Part shown: piece after piece, positions 13,597 through 20,668 of the stretch
Position numbering within the stretch: the first letter of the stretch is position 1
How the letters are laid out: each line of letters starts with the position of its first letter
Origin: Parcubacteria group bacterium GW2011_GWA1_47_8
GTDB lineage: Bacteria > Patescibacteriota > Minisyncoccia > Phycocordibacterales > UBA1550
Reading direction: 5' to 3'
Length of the DNA: 22,571 bases
Assembly (NCBI GenBank): GCA_000996605.1
Contig: LCOP01000024.1
Location: 9,019 to 31,589, forward strand
Notes under the pieces: generated by a model
Database searches by the model: none
What the model was told of the DNA's origin: nothing
Seen by the model: the letters and a program-made list of their open reading frames with translations, nothing else
Translations under genes and position numbers: made by a program

Positions 13597-13995
13597 GTCT
13601 CTATTTTACCAAGCTCGCACCTATTTCCAAAATCGCTGATGTCTCGCACGCGCGGAGCGCGTGGTGGCTCTGACCTAAATCGTACGCTCCACGAAAGCCC
13701 CGCCACCGCCTCGCTTCACTCGGCAACCCCAAAAAGAAAAAATGTTCCTTGCTTTTCGGATTTGCGCGCGACCAATTTTCTTCTAAACAGGAAATGACAT
13801 TTTTCTTTGGGGTTCTGCCCAAGAAGTTTATGGGCAGTGTGGCGGGGCGAAATGCAATTCGGACGAGGCAAAGCAAAAACTATTTTTGCGGGAGGAAAAG
13901 GATTTTGCTTTGCCTCGGCTTTTTTTCAAAACGACAGGATTGTGCTTCCACCGCGCAGGAGGGCGTGGGAGGAATGCGTGGCGGATTTAATGATA
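13597..13995. other. Palindrome-rich non-coding region after tRNA-Val
   Basis: About 400 bases without a supported gene, although short open frames cross it. Nested inverted repeats dominate. gccccgccac (13697-13706) pairs perfectly with gtggcggggc (13839-13848). Inside it, 13725-13744 (aaccccaaaaag...) pairs imperfectly with 13798-13814 (catttttctttggggtt). ctgccc/gggcag (13815-13836) forms a smaller hairpin. A 15-bp stem at 13864-13917 ends in a T tract. The nesting suggests a folded RNA or a remnant mobile element. I looked for RNase P, tmRNA and SRP RNA signatures and saw none. Confidence 0.45.
13864..13926 (+). terminator. Long-stem terminator on the plus strand
   Basis: cgaggcaaagcaaaa (13864-13878) and ttttgctttgcctcg (13903-13917) are perfect 15-bp inverted repeats around a 24-nt loop. 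After gc comes a run of seven T (13920-13926). It could end a transcript that starts at or before tRNA-Val. Confidence 0.6.
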
Positions 13996-14028
13996 GAAAA
14001 ATAGCCGACCTGTTTCCAGATCGGCTAT
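13996..14028 (-). terminator. Terminator of the histidine-phosphatase-like gene
   Basis: On the minus strand, the stem atagccga/tcggctat (14028-14001) with a 12-nt loop is followed by TTTTTC. The stem overlaps the stop codon (14025-14027) of the gene it terminates. Confidence 0.75.
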
Positions 14029-14639
14029 GAGTTTTGCTGACGGCGAACGAAATTGGGATTCTTCGATAAGTCGTGAACCCTCATTTCGTCGAGAAGAATA
14101 AACGAACCATTGTCATACGCAACTCGTTTCATCTCACAATGAAGCGGGTGCGCGAGTGATTCGAAGTATTTCTCCGTCCATCCAAGTAGCGACTTGAGCA
14201 GAACACGCAACTCGAAGCCGTGAGTGATGACGAGGATATTTCCTGCTGCATCCCCTGATATCTCTTGTTCCAACTTCTTAGCAAAGAGATCGAAACGGAA
14301 AAGCATTTCTGCGCCGCTCTCTCCTCCGGGGAAATGATATCGGAGTACGCCAACGCGATACCTCTCCCCCTCAATCTCCGCTCTGTTGTGGACATTCACA
14401 GTACCCCAGCTTTGCTTGGAGATAAGATTGTCGGTAACGATAGACCACTGGACATGCTTCGGAACGCCAGAGATTACAAGCTGCGCTGTTTCAAGCACTC
14501 GCTTGCTTGGTGACAGGAATACACGAAGATTCTCGCTTCCTCCGATTTCGTTGGCAAATTGTTGGCCGAAACGAGTGGCTTGCTCTTTGCCAAAAACGGT
14601 GAGCGGCATATCTTCATCAGCGATACGTTCAGATGTCAT
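14025..14639 (-). CDS. Histidine phosphatase superfamily protein with a lost RHG motif (probable pseudogene)
   Basis: The 204-residue frame matches the phosphoglycerate-mutase-like fold after its first strand: DEDMPLTVFGKEQATRFGQQ, the LSPSKRVLETAQ arginine motif, the PGGESG acid motif and VITHGFELR with the second histidine. The N-terminal RHG motif carrying the phospho-accepting histidine is absent. Just upstream, another frame reads AYILGKGE, stopping at TGA exactly where this frame starts MTSERIADEDMPLT. A normal relative would read like AYILVRHGE followed by MTSER, so a small indel appears to have removed Val-Arg-His and shifted the frame. ATG 14639 has AAGGAG only 1 nt away, too close for a normal ribosome site. 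The frame downstream is intact and a terminator follows, so the lesion may be recent or a sequencing error. Confidence 0.75.
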   Translation of the reverse strand: MTSERIADEDMPLTVFGKEQATRFGQQFANEIGGSENLRVFLSPSKRVLETAQLVISGVPKHVQWSIVTDNLISKQSWGTVNVHNRAEIEGERYRVGVLRYHFPGGESGAEMLFRFDLFAKKLEQEISGDAAGNILVITHGFELRVLLKSLLGWTEKYFESLAHPLHCEMKRVAYDNGSFILLDEMRVHDLSKNPNFVRRQQNS

Positions 14640-14950
14640 TCTCCTTTTCCTAAAATATATGCCACTACTGGTCTAGACCGCAGGGTAATGTTTGAACTCG
14701 CTTCACTCATACAAAAGCGTGGACTGCGACCACGCGGTATTAACCTATATTCAAGCGAGTGAGCGAAGAATAAAAGTAATCTTTTATTCTTCCGAACGAG
14801 TGCGGAATATATGGTACTCCATATGTTAGCTCCCCCGCCTGCCATCGCCCGACTGCTCATCTTGAGCGATAGGCAGTGGTGGGCTCCTCGGCACCACAAG
14901 AGTACTTCTTGTTTTCTAACTCACTTCGTTCGTAAGAAAACAAAGTCGCT
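14640..14950. other. Intergenic region with hairpins and repeat copy B
   Basis: No supported gene apart from the degraded first codons of the phosphatase gene (to about 14670). It contains a perfect 12-bp hairpin (gaagaataaaag 14765-14776 / cttttattcttc 14781-14792) and a small atatgg/ccatat hairpin near 14812-14827. An imperfect palindrome around cctgccatcgc and gcgataggcag (14836-14877) is followed by dispersed repeat copy B. Confidence 0.5.
14891..14950. repeat. Dispersed repeat, copy B
   Basis: It matches copy A at 11090-11148 at about 46 of 59 bases. Within it, gttttcta and taagaaaac are partly complementary, so it can form a hairpin. Confidence 0.7.
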
Positions 14951-14953
14951 AAT

Positions 14954-14983
14954 AAAAAATAAGGACATCGGTGGATGCCCTTA
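14954..14983 (-). terminator. Terminator of the 45-residue membrane protein gene
   Basis: On the minus strand, taagggcat (14983-14975) pairs with atgtcctta (14968-14960) around a 6-nt loop, with one G-T. It continues into TTTTTT (14959-14954). It lies 18 nt after the stop codon. Confidence 0.75.
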
Positions 14984-15000
14984 TCAATGTTCACATTTCT

Positions 15001-15138
15001 TTAGAAAAGGTCGGACCCAGGCAATTTCTTTTTGCGAAATTTAGAAAATGAAAATTTCACCATAGAAAAAATCATGGTGAATACTACGATAAGCCAAATA
15101 ACCATCGCGGCAAGAAAATAATTTTCTAGCTCTAGCAT
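15001..15138 (-). CDS. Small single-pass membrane protein, 45 residues
   Basis: ATG 15138 is preceded by an excellent Shine-Dalgarno site (AGGAGGG, 5 nt spacing). The protein begins MLELENYFLAAMVIWLIVVF, continues TMIFSMVKFSF, and ends in a basic tail with KFRKKKLPGSDLF. One transmembrane helix (about residues 8-27), with positive charges after it, predicts an outside/N-terminal and inside/C-terminal orientation. A consensus -35 promoter lies upstream and an intrinsic terminator downstream, so it is a complete unit transcribed divergently from uvrB. I recognise no family. That it is a real gene is inferred from four independent signals: Shine-Dalgarno site, promoter, terminator and membrane pattern. 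Confidence 0.75.
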   Translation of the reverse strand: MLELENYFLAAMVIWLIVVFTMIFSMVKFSFSKFRKKKLPGSDLF

Positions 15139-15184
15139 ACAAACCCTCCTGCCTCACCTCTTGTGAAGAGTGAATCCCTTACTA

Positions 15185-15212
15185 AAAATACCTTTTTATG
15201 CTATTTTGTCAA
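15185..15212 (-). promoter_or_regulatory. Promoter of the 45-residue protein gene, overlapping the uvrB start
   Basis: On the minus strand, TTGACA (15212-15207), a 16-nt spacer and TATTTT (15190-15185) form a promoter. The -35 overlaps the -10/start region of uvrB, so the two promoters are face-to-back and could compete. Confidence 0.5.
15199..15207 (+). promoter_or_regulatory. Extended -10 of uvrB, predicting a leaderless mRNA
   Basis: TGC-TATTTT (hexamer 15202-15207) ends 7 nt before ATG 15215, with no Shine-Dalgarno site. This spacing favours ATG 15215 over ATG 15212. The -35 is unclear. Confidence 0.45.
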
Positions 15213-15214
15213 TG

Positions 15215-17227
15215 ATGCAGACCTTTAATCTCAAATCAGATTGGTCGCCGGCGGGCGACCAGCCGGAAGCCATCAAAAAGCTCTTGGATGGTCTTAAAAA
15301 AGGATACAACCGGCAGACACTTCTTGGTGTGACTGGTTCAGGCAAAACCTTTACCGTGGCGAATGTCATTGCGAAAGTAGGCAAGCCGACGCTCGTTATT
15401 GCGCACAATAAAACTCTCGCCGCACAGCTGGCTCAAGAATACCGCGAGTTTTTCCCCGACCATGCGGTACACTATTTCGTTTCGTACTACGACTACTATC
15501 AACCCGAGGCATATATGCCCGTCACGGATACCTATATTGAAAAAGACGCGCAGATTAACGAAGAGATTGACCGCTTGCGCCACGCCTCGACCCAAGCGCT
15601 CCTCACACGCCACGATGTCATCATCGTCGCGTCGGTGTCGTGCATCTACGGCTTAGGTAGCCCCGCAGAATATGAGAAAGAAAATCTGAAGCTCTCGGTT
15701 GGACAAAAAATGGACCGCAAGACACTCATGCAGAAATTGATTGCGATACATTTTGAACGCACAAACGCCGACCTTACGCCGGGGACATTTCGCTCCATCG
15801 GGTCGCTCGTCGAGATCATGCCTGTTTCCGAAAAAATGATCTGGAGTATTACGCTCGATGCGCACGGCATCATGACCATCCAAAAGATAGACCCCGTATC
15901 GCAAAAAATTATCGGCGACGAGGTTGCGATTTTTGTTTTTCCTGCCAAACACTTTATCACCAACAAAAAAGAAAAGGACAGCGCGATGAAAGCGATCAAA
16001 GCCGAGCTTGCGACGCAACTCAAAAAATTTGAAAAAGAGGGGAAGCTCCTCGAAGCCGAAAGATTGAAGCGTCGCACGATCTACGACCTCGCCATGATCC
16101 GTGAAGTTGGGTACTGCAGTGGCATCGAGAACTATTCGCGACATTTGTCGGGGCGCGCGGCAGGTTCGGCGCCGGAGACGCTCCTGTCATATTTCCCTCA
16201 TACAAAAAAAGGTGGTCCGGACTTCCTCACGATCATTGACGAATCCCATGTGACGATCCCGCAGATCGGCGGCATGTACGCAGGCGACCAGGCACGCAAA
16301 AAAACGCTCGTTGAGTTCGGCTTCCGTTTGCCCTCCGCGATGGATAACCGCCCGCTCCAGTTCGACGAGTTTATCAAGCGTGTCGGTCAGGTCATCTATA
16401 CGTCGGCAACACCTGCGAAACACGAACGCGAAATCTCAAAGCAAGTTGTGGAGCAGATTATTCGCCCGACTGGGCTTGTCGATCCGGAAATCTCTCTGAA
16501 GCCAATTAGTGAGGAGGGAGAGTATAAAGGTCAGGTTCAGGACTTTATTGCCGAGGCAAAGCGTACGGTCACGACCGGCATGCGCGTCATCGCGACCACG
16601 CTCACCAAGAAGATGGCGGAGGACCTTTCCGAGTATTTAAAAGGGGAGGGGGTTCGTGCCGAGTATTTGCACAGCGATATCAAGACCATTGAACGTATCC
16701 AGATCCTCACCGAGTTTCGCAAGGGAACCTTCGACTGCATCGTCGGCGTAAATCTCCTCCGCGAAGGCCTCGACCTGCCCGAAGTAGCACTCATCGGCAT
16801 CCTCGACGCGGACAAAGAAGGTTTTCTCCGTTCGGAAACTGCGCTCATACAGATCATTGGCCGTGCCGCACGCAATGTCGCGGGCCGCGTGATCCTCTAT
16901 GCCGACCAGCTTACCGGTTCCATTGAGCGCGCCGTAGGCGAGACCAACCGCCGTCGTGCTATCCAAGTCGCCTACAACAAAGAACACGGCATCACGCCGA
17001 AAACCATCATCAAAAAGATAAAGGACATCACCGAGCATCTCGAGACCGACCACATGAAAGCGGTGAAAGCGAACCTCGACATCGACGCGCAAGTATTCGG
17101 CAAAGACCTCGCGAAGCTTATCAAACTCAAAGAAAAAGAAATGTCGCGTGCGGTTAAAGAGCTCGATTTTGAAACAGCGGCGATTTTGCGCGACGAGATT
17201 GTGGAACTAAAAACAAAAGTGATGTAA
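15215..17227 (+). CDS. uvrB: UvrABC system protein B
   Basis: The damage-verifying helicase-like subunit of nucleotide excision repair, loaded by UvrA and recruiting UvrC. It has 670 residues from ATG 15215 (15212 is an adjacent alternative). Motifs in order: DWSPAGDQPEAI; Walker A LLGVTGSGKTFTVAN; the beta-hairpin region YFVSYYDYYQPEAYMPVTDT; GLGSPAEYE; the DExx-type IIDESHVTIPQIGGMYAGD; GFRLPSAMDNRPLQFDEF; ATTLTKKMAEDLSEYL; GVNLLREGLDLPEVALIGIL; and motif VI QIIGRAARNVAGRVILYAD. The C-terminal UVR domain (KEKEMSRAVKELDFETAAIL) binds UvrC. Length and motifs are normal. A terminator follows 12 nt after the stop, so it is its own unit. Confidence 0.97.
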   Translation: MQTFNLKSDWSPAGDQPEAIKKLLDGLKKGYNRQTLLGVTGSGKTFTVANVIAKVGKPTLVIAHNKTLAAQLAQEYREFFPDHAVHYFVSYYDYYQPEAYMPVTDTYIEKDAQINEEIDRLRHASTQALLTRHDVIIVASVSCIYGLGSPAEYEKENLKLSVGQKMDRKTLMQKLIAIHFERTNADLTPGTFRSIGSLVEIMPVSEKMIWSITLDAHGIMTIQKIDPVSQKIIGDEVAIFVFPAKHFITNKKEKDSAMKAIKAELATQLKKFEKEGKLLEAERLKRRTIYDLAMIREVGYCSGIENYSRHLSGRAAGSAPETLLSYFPHTKKGGPDFLTIIDESHVTIPQIGGMYAGDQARKKTLVEFGFRLPSAMDNRPLQFDEFIKRVGQVIYTSATPAKHEREISKQVVEQIIRPTGLVDPEISLKPISEEGEYKGQVQDFIAEAKRTVTTGMRVIATTLTKKMAEDLSEYLKGEGVRAEYLHSDIKTIERIQILTEFRKGTFDCIVGVNLLREGLDLPEVALIGILDADKEGFLRSETALIQIIGRAARNVAGRVILYADQLTGSIERAVGETNRRRAIQVAYNKEHGITPKTIIKKIKDITEHLETDHMKAVKANLDIDAQVFGKDLAKLIKLKEKEMSRAVKELDFETAAILRDEIVELKTKVM

Positions 17228-17236
17228 GGTTGATAT

Positions 17237-17270
17237 AAAAAAGCCCGGACAGTGTGCGCCGGGCTTTTGG
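17237..17270. terminator. uvrB terminator, probably bidirectional
   Basis: aaaagcccgg (17239-17248) and ccgggctttt (17259-17268) form a perfect 10-bp stem with a 10-nt loop, A-rich before and T-rich after. It can also stop the convergent small gene that ends at 17294. Confidence 0.85.
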
Positions 17271-17293
17271 TTTGCAGAATTTACTTTAGCTCA

Positions 17294-17536
17294 TTACTTT
17301 GTTTCACCAAAAATCCTTAGTGGGTGGATGCGGTATTTGTTGAACCAATATATTTGTCTCCCTCCAGTTAAAAACCGTTCGTTAATTTTTAGGTCCGCGA
17401 GCCGTTTGATTGCTTCACACCATTCTTTCGAAAGAGAAGGGAATTTCTCGTCATAGTTTTTCTCAAGGATACCCTTCTCAAGCCCTTTGCGTACCACCCA
17501 TGCACCTACTGTATTTATTGGGTTCTTTATCCCCAT
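17294..17536 (-). CDS. Small hypothetical protein, 80 residues
   Basis: ATG 17536 has a strong Shine-Dalgarno site (AGGAGGT, 4-nt spacing), supporting a real gene between uvrB and uvrA. The protein begins MGIKNPINTVGAWVVRKGLE and has a charged, helical centre (EKFPSLSKEWCEAIKRLADL). It ends with RQIYWFNKYRIHPLRIFGET before the last Lys. There is no signal peptide or membrane helix. The basic C-terminus could suggest nucleic-acid contact, but that is speculation and I recognise no family. The uvrB terminator lies just beyond its 3' end. Confidence 0.7.
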   Translation of the reverse strand: MGIKNPINTVGAWVVRKGLEKGILEKNYDEKFPSLSKEWCEAIKRLADLKINERFLTGGRQIYWFNKYRIHPLRIFGETK

Positions 17537-17629
17537 AAGGACCTCCTGTTAACATAATAATTGAGATTAAAGGATACTTCTGTTCCTCATTATCCATATC
17601 GCGCACCATTAGTCAATCTTGATAATTTG

Positions 17630-17638
17630 TGGTATTCT
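17630..17638 (+). promoter_or_regulatory. Extended -10 of uvrA, predicting a leaderless mRNA
   Basis: TGG-TATTCT (hexamer 17633-17638) ends 7 nt before ATG 17646; no Shine-Dalgarno site is present. A weak -35, TTAGTC (17609-17614), sits 18 nt upstream. Confidence 0.5.
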
Positions 17639-17645
17639 GCACGAC

Positions 17646-20258
17646 ATGGCAGAAGCAAAAAAGCATAAAGGGTTAAGTAAGATTGTTGTAAAAGGCGCGC
17701 GGACGCATAATCTCAAAAATATCACCGTTGAAATACCTCGCGATACGATGACGGTATTTACGGGTCTATCGGGGTCGGGAAAATCGTCGCTCGCCTTTGA
17801 CACGATCTTTGCCGAGGGACAACGCCGCTATGTTGAGTCGCTCTCCGCATACGCACGGCAATTTTTGAATCAAATGCAGAAACCCGATGTCGACGAGATC
17901 ACCGGACTCTCTCCTGCAATTTCCATTGACCAGAAGTCACACTCCTCAAACCCACGCTCGACGGTCGCGACAATCACCGAGATTTACGATTACCTCCGCG
18001 TGTTGTTCGCGCGTATCGGTAAGCCACACTGTCTCATTTGCGGACAGGAGATCAAACGTCTCGGCAACGAAGAAATCATCAACTTCATCATGGATGAGGT
18101 GAAAGGTTCGGCGGGAAAAAGTGCAACGACCATTCGCATCTTCGCACCGCTCGTGCGCGGACGCAAAGGGGAATACTACCAGCTTCTCTATGACCTTTTG
18201 GGTAAAGGCTATCTCATGGTGCGTATTGATGGCGTGGTAAAAAATCTTCGCGAGCAAATCGTGTTGTCTAAGACCAAAAAACACGAAATTGATGTGCTTG
18301 TGGACGAGATCAACATCGCCGATTTCAAGGGGAAGCTCGTTCGCGCAGGAGTTAAAAATACCGCAGGGAATCACGCGGACTCCAAAGGTCGTGAGCGCCT
18401 CGGCGAAGCCGTCGAAAAAGCGCTCGACGAATCCCAGAGCTTGGTGCGCATCGTTTTTACGAAAGAAGGGAAGGAGACGAAAGATTTTATCATGTCGAAT
18501 CGGTTTGCATGCCCGAACGACGGCTTCTCGTACCCCGAAATCGAACCGCGGCTTTTTTCATTCAATTCTCCGTACGGCGCATGCGCCGCATGCAACGGTC
18601 TCGGCACCAAACATTTCTTCGGCACTGAAGTATGCCCCGACTGTGAGGGTGCGCGACTCCGCAAAGAAGCGCTTAAAGTCCTCATCGGCAATAAAAATAT
18701 TGTCGATATTTCCCGTATGTCAATTGAGGACGCAAGCAAATTTTTTGCCGATTTAAAAATCTCTCCGCGCGACAAAGATATTTCAGTTCCGGTCGTGAAG
18801 GAAATTTCAGGTCGCCTGCTTTTTATGTTAGACGTCGGGCTCGATTACCTCACTCTCGATCGTCGCGCGAATACGCTTTCCGGAGGCGAGGCACAGCGCA
18901 TCCGTCTCGCGTCCCAGCTCGGCTCACGCCTTGTGGGTGCGCTCTATGTACTCGACGAACCCACCATCGGACTCCATCAGCGCGACAATGACCGCTTGAT
19001 CAAAACATTGAAAGATCTCCGTGACCTCGGTAACACGATCATCATCGTCGAACACGACGAAGACACCATTTTCGCGTGCGATTATCTGATCGACATCGGT
19101 CCCGGCGCTGGCGTTCACGGTGGCAATGTCGTCGCGGCGGGGGACCTTGATGAGCTCGTTACGAATCCGAAAAAATACAAATCCCTGACACTTGATTATC
19201 TGCGCGGCAATGTGTCAGTGGAAATTCCCCGTGCACGTCGAAGCGAAAATCGTGGCAGTCTCAATATCCGTGAAGGGTTCGCGTTTAACATAAAACACTT
19301 GAACGCCGAAATACCTTTGGGGAAAATGGTTGCGATCACCGGTGTTTCGGGGTCAGGCAAGTCAACGCTCCTTTACGAAATTATTTACAAAAACCTCCAA
19401 GCTCGCCTCGAACACAAATACCGCACGAACGATGTTTTTAATTGTGAAAGTTTTACCGGCACTGAATACCTCGCGCGCACGGTACTTATCGACCAGTCGC
19501 CAATCGGTCGTACCCCGCGCTCCAATCCCGCTACCTACACCGGCGCATTTACTTTTATTCGCGACCTCTTTGCCGAGAGCGAAGAAGCGCGCTTGCGTGG
19601 TTGGGGACCGGGACGCTTCTCATTTAACGTGAAAGGTGGGCGATGCGAAACCTGCCAAGGCAATGGCTTGATTGCGGTCGAAATGCATTTTCTTCCCACT
19701 GTGTATGTTACCTGCGACGTGTGCCGCGGCAAACGCTTTGAAAAAGACACTCTTGAGGTAAAATACAAAAAGAAAAATATTTATGAGGTTCTTGAAATGA
19801 CCGTCGAGGAGGCACTCGCATTTTTCGAGGACATTCCCGCTATTTACGACCGCTTCAAGACACTGAACGAAGTGGGACTCGGGTACTTGAAGCTCGGGCA
19901 GTCGGCAACCACGCTTTCCGGCGGGGAAGCGCAACGGGTAAAAATTTCTTCCGAGCTTTATCGCCCCTATACCGAGCGCACGATCTATCTCCTCGACGAA
20001 CCGACGGTGGGACTTCACTACGAAGACGTTCGCAAGCTGATTGAGATTCTCCAAAAGCTTGTCGACAAAGGCAACAGCGTGCTCCTCATCGAACACAATA
20101 TGGATATCATTAAAAACGCAGACTATGTACTCGACATCGGACATGAAGGCGGTGAAGGCGGCGGGCAGATCGTCGCGCGCGGCACACCCGAACAAATCGC
20201 CGCAAATCCGAACTCCTACACTGGCAAATATTTGAAAAAAGTGCTGAAGAAAAAGTAA
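17646..20258 (+). CDS. uvrA: UvrABC system protein A
   Basis: The ABC-type damage sensor of nucleotide excision repair. It has 870 residues from ATG 17646; an in-frame upstream extension to 17619 overlaps the -10 and is rejected. Two ATPase halves are visible: Walker A GLSGSGKSSLAFDTIFAEGQ and GVSGSGKSTLLYEI; signatures LSGGEAQRIRLASQLGS and LSGGEAQRVKISSEL; Walker B YVLDEPTIGLHQ and YLLDEPTVGLHYED. The second zinc module is complete (Cys667, 670, 690, 693). The first reads Cys289-Pro-Asn-Asp292...Cys313, Cys316, with Asp in place of the usual second Cys. UvrC follows 11 nt downstream, implying a uvrA-uvrC operon. Confidence 0.97.
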   Translation: MAEAKKHKGLSKIVVKGARTHNLKNITVEIPRDTMTVFTGLSGSGKSSLAFDTIFAEGQRRYVESLSAYARQFLNQMQKPDVDEITGLSPAISIDQKSHSSNPRSTVATITEIYDYLRVLFARIGKPHCLICGQEIKRLGNEEIINFIMDEVKGSAGKSATTIRIFAPLVRGRKGEYYQLLYDLLGKGYLMVRIDGVVKNLREQIVLSKTKKHEIDVLVDEINIADFKGKLVRAGVKNTAGNHADSKGRERLGEAVEKALDESQSLVRIVFTKEGKETKDFIMSNRFACPNDGFSYPEIEPRLFSFNSPYGACAACNGLGTKHFFGTEVCPDCEGARLRKEALKVLIGNKNIVDISRMSIEDASKFFADLKISPRDKDISVPVVKEISGRLLFMLDVGLDYLTLDRRANTLSGGEAQRIRLASQLGSRLVGALYVLDEPTIGLHQRDNDRLIKTLKDLRDLGNTIIIVEHDEDTIFACDYLIDIGPGAGVHGGNVVAAGDLDELVTNPKKYKSLTLDYLRGNVSVEIPRARRSENRGSLNIREGFAFNIKHLNAEIPLGKMVAITGVSGSGKSTLLYEIIYKNLQARLEHKYRTNDVFNCESFTGTEYLARTVLIDQSPIGRTPRSNPATYTGAFTFIRDLFAESEEARLRGWGPGRFSFNVKGGRCETCQGNGLIAVEMHFLPTVYVTCDVCRGKRFEKDTLEVKYKKKNIYEVLEMTVEEALAFFEDIPAIYDRFKTLNEVGLGYLKLGQSATTLSGGEAQRVKISSELYRPYTERTIYLLDEPTVGLHYEDVRKLIEILQKLVDKGNSVLLIEHNMDIIKNADYVLDIGHEGGEGGGQIVARGTPEQIAANPNSYTGKYLKKVLKKK

Positions 20259-20269
20259 GTTTTTTTGTT

Positions 20270-20668
20270 ATGAAAGAACTGACCACCAAAAACATCCCTG
20301 ACGCACCGGGCGTGTACCTCTTTCGCGGAAAACGCAGAGCGCTTCTTTATGTGGGAAAGGCAACCTCGCTCAGGACTCGCGTGCAGAGTTACTTTCGGAG
20401 CGACCTCATGACCACACGCGGGCCGATTATCGTGGCAATGATCGAGGCGACCGAGTCAATCGATTTTATTGAAACCGATTCCGTTCTTGAAGCGCTCATC
20501 CTCGAGGCAAACCTCATCAAGAAGCTGGAACCGCCTTATAATACAAAAGAAAAAGACAACAAGAGCTTCAACTTCGTCGTGTCCTCAAGGAAGCGCTCCG
20601 CATTGTCCGCAAGATGTTTCCGTTTCGAGATAAATGTTCACCCGCTAATCTTTTTGATAAGACCTTAG
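20270..20668 (+). pseudogene. uvrC: UvrC N-terminal part (GIY-YIG nuclease), ends after a deletion/frameshift
   Basis: Residues 1-105 are a good GIY-YIG domain: NIPDAPGVYLFRGKRRALLY, VGKATSLRTRVQSYF, ESIDFIETDSVLEALILEAN and LIKKLEPPYNTKEKDNKSF. After NFVV the frame turns to nonsense (SSRKRSALSARC...). The plus-one frame, from 20581, reads LKEALRIVRKMFPFRDKC, the block that follows roughly 45 residues later in ordinary UvrC. About 130-140 bases, including the FPR...YFGPY region, therefore appear deleted with a frame change at about 20580. The fragment alone holds the 3'-incision nuclease. Confidence 0.85.

Noticed and set aside
13597..13930. RNase P RNA, tmRNA or SRP RNA
   Set aside because: I looked for GAGGAAAGTC-type, tmRNA tRNA-like and SRP GGAAGCAGC-type signatures and did not find them; recorded only as a possible unknown structured RNA.
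13749..14030. Plus-strand ORFs downstream of tRNA-Val
   Set aside because: They lie on nested inverted repeats and a terminator, have no ribosome site, and overlap the terminator and stop of the minus-strand phosphatase gene.
14636..14899. Minus-strand 87-codon ORF upstream of the phosphatase gene
   Set aside because: Only its last codons (AYILGKGE) make sense, as the displaced start of the phosphatase; the rest covers repeats and hairpins.
15243..15260. Palindrome ggtcgcc...gggcgacc at the start of uvrB
   Set aside because: It encodes the conserved PAGDQP motif shared by all UvrB proteins, so coding constraint explains it.
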